Of a stretch of DNA of 64,000 bases, positions 53,683 through 62,253 are shown piece after piece. The DNA comes from Pedobacter sp. Leaf216 (lineage in GTDB: Bacteria > Bacteroidota > Bacteroidia > Sphingobacteriales > Sphingobacteriaceae). The position numbers and the translations under genes are program-made. Numbering within the stretch: position 1 is the stretch's first letter; every line of letters starts with the position of its first letter. The stretch spans positions 62,609 through 126,608 of the forward strand of contig NZ_LMKM01000005.1 in NCBI RefSeq assembly GCF_001421515.1, written 5' to 3'. The notes below the pieces were generated by a model that was not told the DNA's origin, did not search any database, and worked only from the letters and a program-made list of their open reading frames with translations.

Positions 53683-53700
53683 ATTTCAAACGTTTGAAAT
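53683..53700. promoter_or_regulatory. Perfect 18-bp LacI-type operator
   Basis: ATTTCAAACGTTTGAAAT is a perfect palindrome with the central CG step expected for LacI-family sites. It lies 42 bases upstream of the lacI-type ATG and 410 bases upstream of the first susC ATG, so it suits autoregulation and, at a distance, Sus control. The repeat occurs once in the gap. Confidence 0.75.
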
Positions 53701-53803
53701 GTAGTTTCAATGGATTTTATAGCGTTTTAGGCTATTTAAAAACACTTTTATCTTTCAAGCTTTTCTAAATTCGTTACCGCTAACACAAACTAACCAAATA
53801 AAC

Positions 53804-53953
53804 ATGATCAAATCATCACAAACCAATTTCAGTTTAAAAAGGGCTTTAACTGAAGTGCCGGGTTTAGTTGAAAAAACTAAATCGTTTTGTCTCCAAAATA
53901 TTACGTTTTCAAGGCAAAATCGTATAATTCTCAAAATGCCTGAGGCAGTTTAA
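53804..53953 (+). CDS. Candidate 49-codon leader ORF upstream of susC
   Basis: MIKSSQTNFSLKRALTEVPG at the start, ending RIILKMPEAV, with an intact stop. It starts after aaccaaataaac, in the long leader between the LacI operator and the first susC. No family is recognised. The 7-pair hairpin TTTAGTT/AACTAAA lies inside it, so it might be an attenuator-type leader peptide or simply chance. The rest of the 53641-54110 gap is AT-rich and otherwise unexplained. Confidence 0.3.
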   Translation: MIKSSQTNFSLKRALTEVPGLVEKTKSFCLQNITFSRQNRIILKMPEAV

Positions 53954-54110
53954 AAAAAACAACAATTTTCTGAGTGCCGACCCGATAACGCTGAGCAATA
54001 CCTAAGATTTTTTATTCTCTGATTTTTGACGGATTCTCCTTGAATTACAGTCGTTCAGTGTGGAGTATGCATTAAATTTTTACCGAATAGATTTAATATT
54101 TATAATAATT

Positions 54111-57100
54111 ATGGATAAACTTTACAATTTGAGCCGCACTTTTACCTGTGTTGGGTTTGCGAAAATCCAATGGTCAAAGGTGCCCTATACCTTAACCTTT
54201 CTTTTCCTCCTCAGCTCCTGTTTCTCTGCTTTTGCGCAAACAACAGTAACGGGTGTGGTAAAGGATAACAAAGGAATTACTTTGCCTGGTGTGAGTGTTA
54301 GGGTTAAAGGCACCACAGTTGGGGCAGTAACCGATAATGATGGAAAATTTTCAATCAAAGCAGCAGAAACTGCAACCCTAACCTTTACTTATGTTGGTTA
54401 TGTAAATAAAGAGGTTGCGGTAAATAGCAAAAATACCCTAACCATTGTTTTAGAAGATAACTCTCAGGGATTGGATGAGGTAGTTGTGGTTGGTTATGGT
54501 GCGCAGAAAAAATCTACCTTAACTGGTGCTATTGCACAGATCAGTTCGGAGGAGATTATGAAATCGCCAACCCCAAACCCTACCAATAGTTTAATTGGTC
54601 GCTTACCAGGCTTATTGGCTGTACAAACTAGCGGACAGCCCGGTGCAGATGGTGCCCAGCTAAAGGTTAGGGGTGTTGCAACCTACGGGGCCAACAATGC
54701 GGCTATTGTGGTGGTTGATGGGGTAGAAAGGCCGAGTTTTTCGGATGTGGATGCAAGTGAAATAGAAACCATCACGGTATTAAAAGATGCGGCTTCTACT
54801 GCTATTTATGGTATCCGTGGTGCAAACGGTATTATTGTAATTACCACCAAACAGGGTAAAATTGGTGCTCCAAAGGTAACCTATACCGGTAATTATGCCT
54901 TGCAAACTTATACTGGTTTAGCTGTAGGATTGCCAGCACTTGAAAGTGCAATTTTGTTAAACCAATCGTACACTAATGATAACAAGCCCGTATTTTTTAC
55001 TGATGCTGAAATCCAGAAATTCAGGGATAAATCAGATCCGATTGGTTATCCTGATGTGCAATGGTTCGATTATTTAACCAAAAAATATTATTCGCAAACG
55101 CAGCACAACATCAACATCAGTGGTGGAACTAAAGTGGCCAAATATTTTGTTTCGGCAGGTTACGCCTTTCAGGATGGTATTTTCAAAAAGTTCGATTCAC
55201 CTTATGGGATCAATACAGTTCCAAATTACAACCGTTACAATTTCCGTTCGAACGTAGATTTAACGCTGAATAAGGATTTTACTGTTGGAATTAAACTGGG
55301 CGGCCGTTTTGCCGATCGTTATCAGCCGGCAGGTTTAAGGTCGTCATCTGCTTTCTCTTACGATACGATTGAAGGAATGATTTCGCGGATATTGCAGGTT
55401 CCTGCTTATGCTTATCCGGTTACTTTGCCTGATGGAAGAATTACTGCAAACCCTAATGTGGGTACAAATATCTGGAATCCTTATGCTGTTTTAACGCGTT
55501 TTGGAACCCGAAATGATGATAACAATACCATCGAAAGTACTTTTAATCTCAATTATAAATTGGGCTTTATTACCAAAGGTTTAGGCTTTAAAACAGTTTT
55601 CGGTTATGATTCTTATTATAACAATATCGAAAGAAGAAATGCAAACTGGGCTGCTTATGTATATAACCCAGCAACTGGTGAGGCTACTTTATCAACCGAT
55701 ACCCGCAACAGGGATGAGCCTTTAGGTGCGGTGCAAGATGGTGGCGTTACTGAAGGGAGTACCAACATGAATATCCAATCGGGATTTGATTATAACCGAG
55801 ATTTTGGAAAACACAATGTAAGTGCTTTATTATTGGGCACCAGGCAGTTAATAAAATCTACAGGATCTACTGCATTTACCGCTCCTCCAAAAGCTTCGCA
55901 AGGTGTTGCAAGCAGGGTAACTTATAATTATGATGAGCGTTATTTTGCAGAATTCAATGCATCTTATAATGGATCAGAAAATTTTGCAGCAGGCTTGCGT
56001 TATGGTTTTTTCCCGGCAGTTTCGGCAGGGTGGACATTAACCAATGAGCCTTTCTGGAAGAAAAACGATATCCTTTCTTACTTTAAAATCAGGGGTAGTT
56101 ATGGTTTGGTTGGTAACGACAGGATTTCGGATAGCCGTTTCTTATTTTTAACCAGTTACTCAACTTATACCACAACAACAGCTGGTGGGCAGGTAACTCC
56201 ATTTGGAAATCCTAACTCCATAACCAATTATCCAACAATTCTAATCAGAGATCCTCAGTTTTTTGGGGCTACAGGAAACGATCTGGGAAACCCAATTGTA
56301 ACCTGGGAAACCGGAACCAAACGCAACATCGGTTTTGAAGCGCGTTTATTTAAAGATAACTTAAAAGTGACGGCAGATTTGTTTGACGAAACCCGGAGAG
56401 ATATTTTAACCCCATCATTAAGTGGTTCGGCACTTTATGGCCATACGTATCCAAACTTTAACAGAGGGATTGTATACAATAAAGGTTACGAAGTTGAACT
56501 TGATTACCAAAAACAGATAGGCAGCATTACAGTTGGTTTAAATGCACAGTTGAGTTATGCCAAAAATAAGATAGTAGAAAACGATGAACCAGATGGCCTG
56601 CCGGCTTCATTGGTAAGAAAAGGAGCAAGTGTTGGCCAGTTTTTTGGATATGTAACAGATGGTTTCTACCAATCGGCCGCAGATATTGCTGCTTCACCAA
56701 AATTACAGGGCTACCTGCCAATACCAGGCGATTTAAAATTTAAAGATTTAGATGGTGATGGCATTGTTACCAGTTTAGATCAGAAAGCCATTGGCCATAC
56801 CAATACACCAGAGTACATTTATAGTTTTAGTCCACGTGTTTTATACAAAGGATTTTCACTTTCGGTGTTATTTCAGGGAGTTGGTAATGTAAGTTCCAAT
56901 GTTATTTTGAACGAGCAGAACAACGGGCAACAGATGTATCCTTTTATGCTCGATTCATGGACACCTGCAACGGCAGCAACAGCAACCTGGCCAATTATCC
57001 ATGCAAGGGGAACTGCATCATTAAATTATGCTTTAAACGATTTTACTTTACAAAATTCTGCCTACCTCAAAATCAGAAACGTAGAATTTGCCTGGAATTT

Positions 57101-57296
57101 ACCAAAAGAATGGGCCACTGCATTGAAGTTAAGCAATGTGCGGGTATTTGTGCAGGGGCAAAATCTTTACACCTGGACCAAGTATAAATTTTATACCGAT
57201 CCTGAAAACGTAAACACGATAAATACCGCTTTCCCATTGCAATCAATTTATCCTACTTCAAAGGTGTACAATTTTGGTTTAAACGTTCAATTCTAA
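54111..57296 (+). CDS. SusC/RagA-family TonB-linked outer-membrane transporter (first)
   Basis: 1061 residues from the ATG at 54111; the frame extends to a GTG at 54060, but the ATG gives the usual start. A rather long signal peptide ends SCFSAFAQ. Carboxypeptidase-regulatory-like domain (about 45-125), a TonB-box-like DEVVVVGYGAQKK, plug (LTGAIAQISSEEIMK..., VDGVERPSF, DASEIETITVLKDAASTAIYG) and the 22-strand barrel ending VYNFGLNVQF. It imports an oligosaccharide or other large nutrient, with SusD closing the pore. First gene of a susC-susD-susC-susD run, susD follows after four bases. Confidence 0.95.
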   Translation: MDKLYNLSRTFTCVGFAKIQWSKVPYTLTFLFLLSSCFSAFAQTTVTGVVKDNKGITLPGVSVRVKGTTVGAVTDNDGKFSIKAAETATLTFTYVGYVNKEVAVNSKNTLTIVLEDNSQGLDEVVVVGYGAQKKSTLTGAIAQISSEEIMKSPTPNPTNSLIGRLPGLLAVQTSGQPGADGAQLKVRGVATYGANNAAIVVVDGVERPSFSDVDASEIETITVLKDAASTAIYGIRGANGIIVITTKQGKIGAPKVTYTGNYALQTYTGLAVGLPALESAILLNQSYTNDNKPVFFTDAEIQKFRDKSDPIGYPDVQWFDYLTKKYYSQTQHNINISGGTKVAKYFVSAGYAFQDGIFKKFDSPYGINTVPNYNRYNFRSNVDLTLNKDFTVGIKLGGRFADRYQPAGLRSSSAFSYDTIEGMISRILQVPAYAYPVTLPDGRITANPNVGTNIWNPYAVLTRFGTRNDDNNTIESTFNLNYKLGFITKGLGFKTVFGYDSYYNNIERRNANWAAYVYNPATGEATLSTDTRNRDEPLGAVQDGGVTEGSTNMNIQSGFDYNRDFGKHNVSALLLGTRQLIKSTGSTAFTAPPKASQGVASRVTYNYDERYFAEFNASYNGSENFAAGLRYGFFPAVSAGWTLTNEPFWKKNDILSYFKIRGSYGLVGNDRISDSRFLFLTSYSTYTTTTAGGQVTPFGNPNSITNYPTILIRDPQFFGATGNDLGNPIVTWETGTKRNIGFEARLFKDNLKVTADLFDETRRDILTPSLSGSALYGHTYPNFNRGIVYNKGYEVELDYQKQIGSITVGLNAQLSYAKNKIVENDEPDGLPASLVRKGASVGQFFGYVTDGFYQSAADIAASPKLQGYLPIPGDLKFKDLDGDGIVTSLDQKAIGHTNTPEYIYSFSPRVLYKGFSLSVLFQGVGNVSSNVILNEQNNGQQMYPFMLDSWTPATAATATWPIIHARGTASLNYALNDFTLQNSAYLKIRNVEFAWNLPKEWATALKLSNVRVFVQGQNLYTWTKYKFYTDPENVNTINTAFPLQSIYPTSKVYNFGLNVQF

Positions 57297-57300
57297 GATC

Positions 57301-59034
57301 ATGAAAAATTATAAAATATTTACAGCCATTCTTTTATTAACGCTCTTCTCGGTTTCCTGTAAAAAGGACTATTTAGAACGTACGCCAGGGGTGGCGATTA
57401 GTGAAGATGAAATTTTTGCCGATCCGGCACTTGCTGCAAGATTTGCCGATAATGCCTATAATTATGTAATTACAAAATATGTTCGCTTTAACGATCACCG
57501 TGGTTGTACAGCACAGGCATCTGATGAGGCCGTTTCCGGAAACTCAGAAGGCTCGGTAACTTCCTTAAACCGAGGTTTATATCACGATCATTCTAACGGA
57601 CCCTCATTAAATGATATTTATGGGGTTTGGAAACTGATGTATGCGGGTATTGCTGTAGAAAATAAAATGCTCGCCAGGATAGGGGAAGTGCCTTTGCCTC
57701 CGGCAGCTAACGTACCAATATTCGATGCCAAGCGCGTAGAAGGTGAAATGCGTTTCTTACGTGCGTTATCTTATTTCGAACTTACTAAAAGATTTGGTGG
57801 CGTACCCATTATAGATAAGGTTTATGCCGTAACGGATGATTTGAATAGTGTACCAAGAAGTTCTTTTGCCCAGGTAACCGATTTTATCCTTAAAGATATT
57901 GAAGTGGCCATTACCAAACTGGGTACCGATGCAGAATATGGCCCATCTAATTATGGTCGCCCAACCATTGGTGCTGCGTTAGCTTTAAAAGCACGGGTAT
58001 TGTTGTATGCTGCAAGTCCGTTAAACAATCCAAATAATGATAAAACAAAATGGCAGGTTGCTGCTGCTGCGGCAGCTGATGTGATGGCGGGCACTATAGC
58101 CAGACAAACGTATTCATTACAGCCTAATTATGGCGAATTGCTGAATCTGCCTTCTTCGCCAGAATATATCATGATGAGGATAAAAGGCCCAACGCCTTTA
58201 GCTGGAGAAATGATGCAGGATTTTTCAATGTCGCCAGGTTCTGGTGGTGCACAAGGACAAATGAACCCTACACAAAACCATGTGGATATGTATGAAATGG
58301 CCAATGGTAAAGCCATTACCGATCCTACTTCAGGTTACGATCCACAAAAGCCATATCAAAACCGAGAGCCACGTTTTTATAACAATATTATTTACAACGA
58401 TTTAGCATGGCAGGGGAGGAAAATCGAAATGTGGACCACTTTGGATGCCAATAATAAAATATTATTTGGTAAAGATTATAGCACAACTATAACCTATACC
58501 GCAACACGTTACTATTGTAAAAAATACTGGCCTGAGGTTTACCGTACCGTTGGTGGAAGTACTACGTTGTTAAATTACCTCTATTTCCGTTATGGTGAAA
58601 TATTATTAAACTATGCTGAAGCACAGAATGAAGCAGTAGGACCTGATGCCACAGTTTATGCACAGCTTATAGCCCTTCGTCAACGTGCAGGAATTACAAA
58701 AGGTGCGGGCAGTAATGGTTATGGCCTCAAAGATAACATGACCCAGGATGAAATGCGTGCAGTAATAAGACACGAACGCGCTATTGAGCTGGCTTTCGAA
58801 GATCACCGTTGGTACGATATTATGCGTTGGAAAATTGGTGCACAAACCATTGCGGTGCCAATGAAAGGTATGGATGTAGTTAAAAATGCCAATGCAACTT
58901 TTACCTATACCCCAATTGTTTTAGGGCCAACTTATCAGAAAACCTGGACAGAAGCTCAAAATCTTTATCCAATTCCCAGGGCAGAAATTTATAAAAGTAA
59001 GGGAGTGTTAACTCAAAATCCGGGTTGGGAATAG
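57301..59034 (+). CDS. SusD/RagB-family nutrient-binding lipoprotein (first)
   Basis: 577 residues, complete. Lipobox SVSC with C20 (MKNYKIFTAILLLTLFS), so it is surface-exposed after export. Alpha-helical TPR-like SusD scaffold with the usual ALSYFELTKRFGGVPIID, an ALALKARVLLYAASPLNNP stretch, YFRYGEILLNYAEAQNEA and the C-terminal RHERAIELAFEDHRWYDIMRWK pattern. Ends LTQNPGWE. Acts as the lid and substrate binder for the SusC gene four bases upstream. The ligand cannot be named. Confidence 0.95.
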   Translation: MKNYKIFTAILLLTLFSVSCKKDYLERTPGVAISEDEIFADPALAARFADNAYNYVITKYVRFNDHRGCTAQASDEAVSGNSEGSVTSLNRGLYHDHSNGPSLNDIYGVWKLMYAGIAVENKMLARIGEVPLPPAANVPIFDAKRVEGEMRFLRALSYFELTKRFGGVPIIDKVYAVTDDLNSVPRSSFAQVTDFILKDIEVAITKLGTDAEYGPSNYGRPTIGAALALKARVLLYAASPLNNPNNDKTKWQVAAAAAADVMAGTIARQTYSLQPNYGELLNLPSSPEYIMMRIKGPTPLAGEMMQDFSMSPGSGGAQGQMNPTQNHVDMYEMANGKAITDPTSGYDPQKPYQNREPRFYNNIIYNDLAWQGRKIEMWTTLDANNKILFGKDYSTTITYTATRYYCKKYWPEVYRTVGGSTTLLNYLYFRYGEILLNYAEAQNEAVGPDATVYAQLIALRQRAGITKGAGSNGYGLKDNMTQDEMRAVIRHERAIELAFEDHRWYDIMRWKIGAQTIAVPMKGMDVVKNANATFTYTPIVLGPTYQKTWTEAQNLYPIPRAEIYKSKGVLTQNPGWE

Positions 59035-59070
59035 TAGGGAATTAATATAACGCTAAAAAGATTTTTCAAT

Positions 59071-62000
59071 ATGAAATTTATAAAATCAAAATATATCATT
59101 TGTCTCTTATTCATGATGGCAGGAGTGCTACATGTTTATGGGCAAAAATCTGATGAAAGATTAACCGTAACGGGTAAGGTAGTAGATCAGGATAAGAAGC
59201 CCCTGCCTGGAGTAGCCATATCCATACAGGAAGATAAAACGAATAAAGCGGTTTCTACAGGTACTGATGGTAGTTTTACTATCGAAACCACTACAAGTGA
59301 TGTGCTGATATTCAAATTTGTAGGTTATGGTACCCTATTAAAACCAGCATCAGATGTAAGCAGGGGAGATATTGTATTAACCAAATCACTGGTTGATGCT
59401 GGCGATGATGATGATGTATATATTCCATTCGGTGTTCGGAAAAGAAGAGCGATAACCGCAACAATTAGCACCATCAGGGCTGAAGACCTTCCTCAGATAC
59501 CTTCATCTTCATTAACCAATGTTTTTACCGGCAGGTTAGCAGGTTTAGCAGTATACCCGAGTGGTTCGCAGCAGCCAGGTTACGATGCTTCTAGTTTTTT
59601 AGTAAGGGGCCGTTCATCATACAACAGCAATCAGGAACCTTTGGTAATTGTTGATGGTATTGAAAGAGATTTCACCTCAATGGACCTTAATGAAATTGAA
59701 AGTGTAAGTGTTTTAAAAGATGCGGCAACCTTGGCCTGGTATGGGATGTATGGCGGTAACGGCGTAATTTATGTTAAAACGCGCCGCGGCAGTGCAACTT
59801 CTACCAAAGTAAGTTTTGATGCACAGGCTGGCTTACAGGCACCTATGCAAATTACAGCTCCGTTAGATGCATTTTCTTACGCAACGCTATACAATGAAGC
59901 TTCCATCAACAGCGGTGGTGCTGCAGTGTATAGTCAGACAGCTTTACAAGCTTACCAGGATGGCTCAGACCCAATAAAATATCCAAATAACAATTTTGTA
60001 CGCGATTTTACCAAAAAGGTGGCACCAACACAACGATATGTTGCTTCAGTAACAGGTGGCAATGCCTTTATTAAATATTATACCGTATTAAGTGCCTACC
60101 AACAAGGTGGTTTTTACAAAGGAGGAAACAATGAAACATATGATGCCAATACCGATTTTAACCGTTATAACCTCCGCACCAATTTAGATTTGCATGTAAA
60201 TAAAAATTTAGATGTTGCGCTTGATATTGGTGGCAGAATTACCAACCTTACTTTCCCAAATGCAGGTACAGCTACTTTTTTAACCACTGTATATGCTACA
60301 CCGGCCAATGCTTTTCCAATTTTAAATCCTAACGGAACTTATGGAGGTACTTCAGTTTATCCTCAAAGTAACCCCTTGGCTATGTTACAGGCAAGAGGTG
60401 CAAGTACCGATTTAATGCGGAACATGATTGCCACTATCAGCGCCCGCCAGAAAATGGATGGCATTTTAAAAGGTTTATCTGCTGAAGTGTTTTATGCTTA
60501 TGACATTGCAGGTTTATACCGTTCAGGATTCTCTGAAACTTACGCCACTTCTGAAATCGGGACAGATGGAAAATATCTTCCTGCCTACGGTACAGCAAGC
60601 AAGGTAAACTACCAGGGAAATGTTTTTTCTGGAAACGTTAAAAAAAGTGAGTTTTGGGCAGGATTGGATTATAACCGCACCTTTGGTCAGCATGATATTA
60701 AATTTTCAACGCGTGTTTCAAGAGCAAACTTATCGTCATTCGGCAGTTTGGATGTAAGGAGAGAGGGTTGGTCTAACCGTTTATCATACAGCTTTATACA
60801 ACGGTATTTTGTTGATGTAACCGCTAACTATTCGGGTTCAGAGAATTTTGCGCCAGGTAAAAGGTATGGTTTTTTCCCTGCGGCATCAGCCGGATGGATC
60901 ATCTCTGATGAAAATTTTATGAAAGGATCTACCAGTTTTCTTGATCTTTTAAAAATAAGGGGTTCTTATGGTTTAGTGGGTAACGATGCCATTGGCTCTG
61001 CCAGAAGGTTCGCCTTTAACGATTTCTACAGCAGAAGTACAACCGGTTATAACTTCGGTACCGCTTTTGCCGGAGTAAGTGGTTCTGGTCAGTTGGCTTT
61101 GGCTAATCCCGATTTAACCTGGGAAAAAGCATATAAAACCAGTTTAGGTTTCGACGCTAAACTGTTTAAACAATCTTTATCAATCAGTGCCGATTATTTT
61201 TATGAGGATAGAAAAGATTTAACCACAGCTTCGTTATTGCCTAGTTTGCTTGGTCAAAATTTAATTTATGTAAATGAAGGTGAGGCCGAATACAGAGGTT
61301 TTGAAACAGGTATTAATTACAATAAGAAAATCGGAGAAGTAAATGTTAATCTTTTCGGAAACTTCACTTATAACGTAAGTAAAATACTGGCTATTAATGA
61401 AGCAGCTGGCCTGCCGGCTTATCAAAAACAATTGGGGCATCCCATTTCGAGTGTAATTTCTCCGGCAGCTACAGCTAATACAAGTGCCGGTTATATATCA
61501 ACTATGCTGATCTCTGATGGTATTTTTCAATCGCAGGCTCAGATTGATGCTTCGCCAAAACAAATCTTATCAAGAGATGTAAAACCTGGCGATATTAAAT
61601 ATGTTGATCAAAACGGTGATGGAGTAATCAATGATCTGGATAGGGTGAGAACCGATTTCAACTTTGTACCTAAAGCTTTCTTTGGTTTTGGTGCTTCAGT
61701 ATCCGTTAAAAATTTCGATATCAACTTTTTATTTCAAGGTACCAGTGGCCGTTCCATTACCATTCAAAACTTAGTAAACTCGGGTAATGCAAACAATGGT
61801 TATTTGAGCCAGTTTAGTGTAGATAGATGGACACCAGCTAACCCCGGTGCCGCTTACCCCAGGTTATTGTTAACCGATAGAGGCAATAATACAGCCAACT
61901 CAGACTTTTGGATCCGCTCCGGCGATTACATCAGGTTAAAAAACGTAGAGCTGGGTTATTCTCTGCCTCAATCCTTTACCAGGAAATTAAAAATCTCACA

Positions 62001-62148
62001 GCTCAGGTTTTATGTAGGTGGTTTAAACCTCTTAACATTTGATAAACTAGGCGATTTACCTATCGATCCGGAATTGCCTGAATCGGGATACAATGCCTCA
62101 TATCCTTACATGAAAATTTATTCATTAGGGTTGAACCTGAAATTTTAA
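59071..62148 (+). CDS. SusC/RagA-family TonB-linked outer-membrane transporter (second)
   Basis: 1025 residues. Signal peptide ends HVYGQ. Carboxypeptidase-regulatory-like domain (about 30-110), plug with SSSLTNVFTGRLAGLAVYPSG and LVIVDGIERDFTSMDLNEIESVSVLKDAATLAWYGMYGGNG, then the barrel ending YSLGLNLKF. The typical VVVGYGxQ motif before the plug is replaced by DVYIPFGVRKRRAIT, so it belongs to a different SusC subgroup from the first. Starts 36 bases after the first susD and so is probably in the same operon. A stable hairpin separates it from the next susD. Confidence 0.95.
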   Translation: MKFIKSKYIICLLFMMAGVLHVYGQKSDERLTVTGKVVDQDKKPLPGVAISIQEDKTNKAVSTGTDGSFTIETTTSDVLIFKFVGYGTLLKPASDVSRGDIVLTKSLVDAGDDDDVYIPFGVRKRRAITATISTIRAEDLPQIPSSSLTNVFTGRLAGLAVYPSGSQQPGYDASSFLVRGRSSYNSNQEPLVIVDGIERDFTSMDLNEIESVSVLKDAATLAWYGMYGGNGVIYVKTRRGSATSTKVSFDAQAGLQAPMQITAPLDAFSYATLYNEASINSGGAAVYSQTALQAYQDGSDPIKYPNNNFVRDFTKKVAPTQRYVASVTGGNAFIKYYTVLSAYQQGGFYKGGNNETYDANTDFNRYNLRTNLDLHVNKNLDVALDIGGRITNLTFPNAGTATFLTTVYATPANAFPILNPNGTYGGTSVYPQSNPLAMLQARGASTDLMRNMIATISARQKMDGILKGLSAEVFYAYDIAGLYRSGFSETYATSEIGTDGKYLPAYGTASKVNYQGNVFSGNVKKSEFWAGLDYNRTFGQHDIKFSTRVSRANLSSFGSLDVRREGWSNRLSYSFIQRYFVDVTANYSGSENFAPGKRYGFFPAASAGWIISDENFMKGSTSFLDLLKIRGSYGLVGNDAIGSARRFAFNDFYSRSTTGYNFGTAFAGVSGSGQLALANPDLTWEKAYKTSLGFDAKLFKQSLSISADYFYEDRKDLTTASLLPSLLGQNLIYVNEGEAEYRGFETGINYNKKIGEVNVNLFGNFTYNVSKILAINEAAGLPAYQKQLGHPISSVISPAATANTSAGYISTMLISDGIFQSQAQIDASPKQILSRDVKPGDIKYVDQNGDGVINDLDRVRTDFNFVPKAFFGFGASVSVKNFDINFLFQGTSGRSITIQNLVNSGNANNGYLSQFSVDRWTPANPGAAYPRLLLTDRGNNTANSDFWIRSGDYIRLKNVELGYSLPQSFTRKLKISQLRFYVGGLNLLTFDKLGDLPIDPELPESGYNASYPYMKIYSLGLNLKF

Positions 62149-62174
62149 TAGATAAGACAATGAACAATGAAACC

Positions 62175-62220
62175 ATCATGATTTTACAACTTTCAGTTAA
62201 GATATGCTTAAAATCATGAT
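62175..62220. other. Intercistronic hairpin between second susC and second susD
   Basis: ATCATGATTTTA and TAAAATCATGAT form a perfect 12-pair stem with a 22-base loop. It is not followed by a T-run (next bases agcttcatcacc), so it is not an obvious terminator; it is better read as an mRNA processing or stability element, or an attenuator. Confidence 0.65.
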
Positions 62221-62253
62221 AGCTTCATCACCATTAAAATAAAGAAAAAAAGA

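Noticed and set aside
54060..54110. GTG start of first susC
   Set aside because: The added residues precede a normal signal peptide; the ATG at 54111 gives the expected SusC N-terminus.
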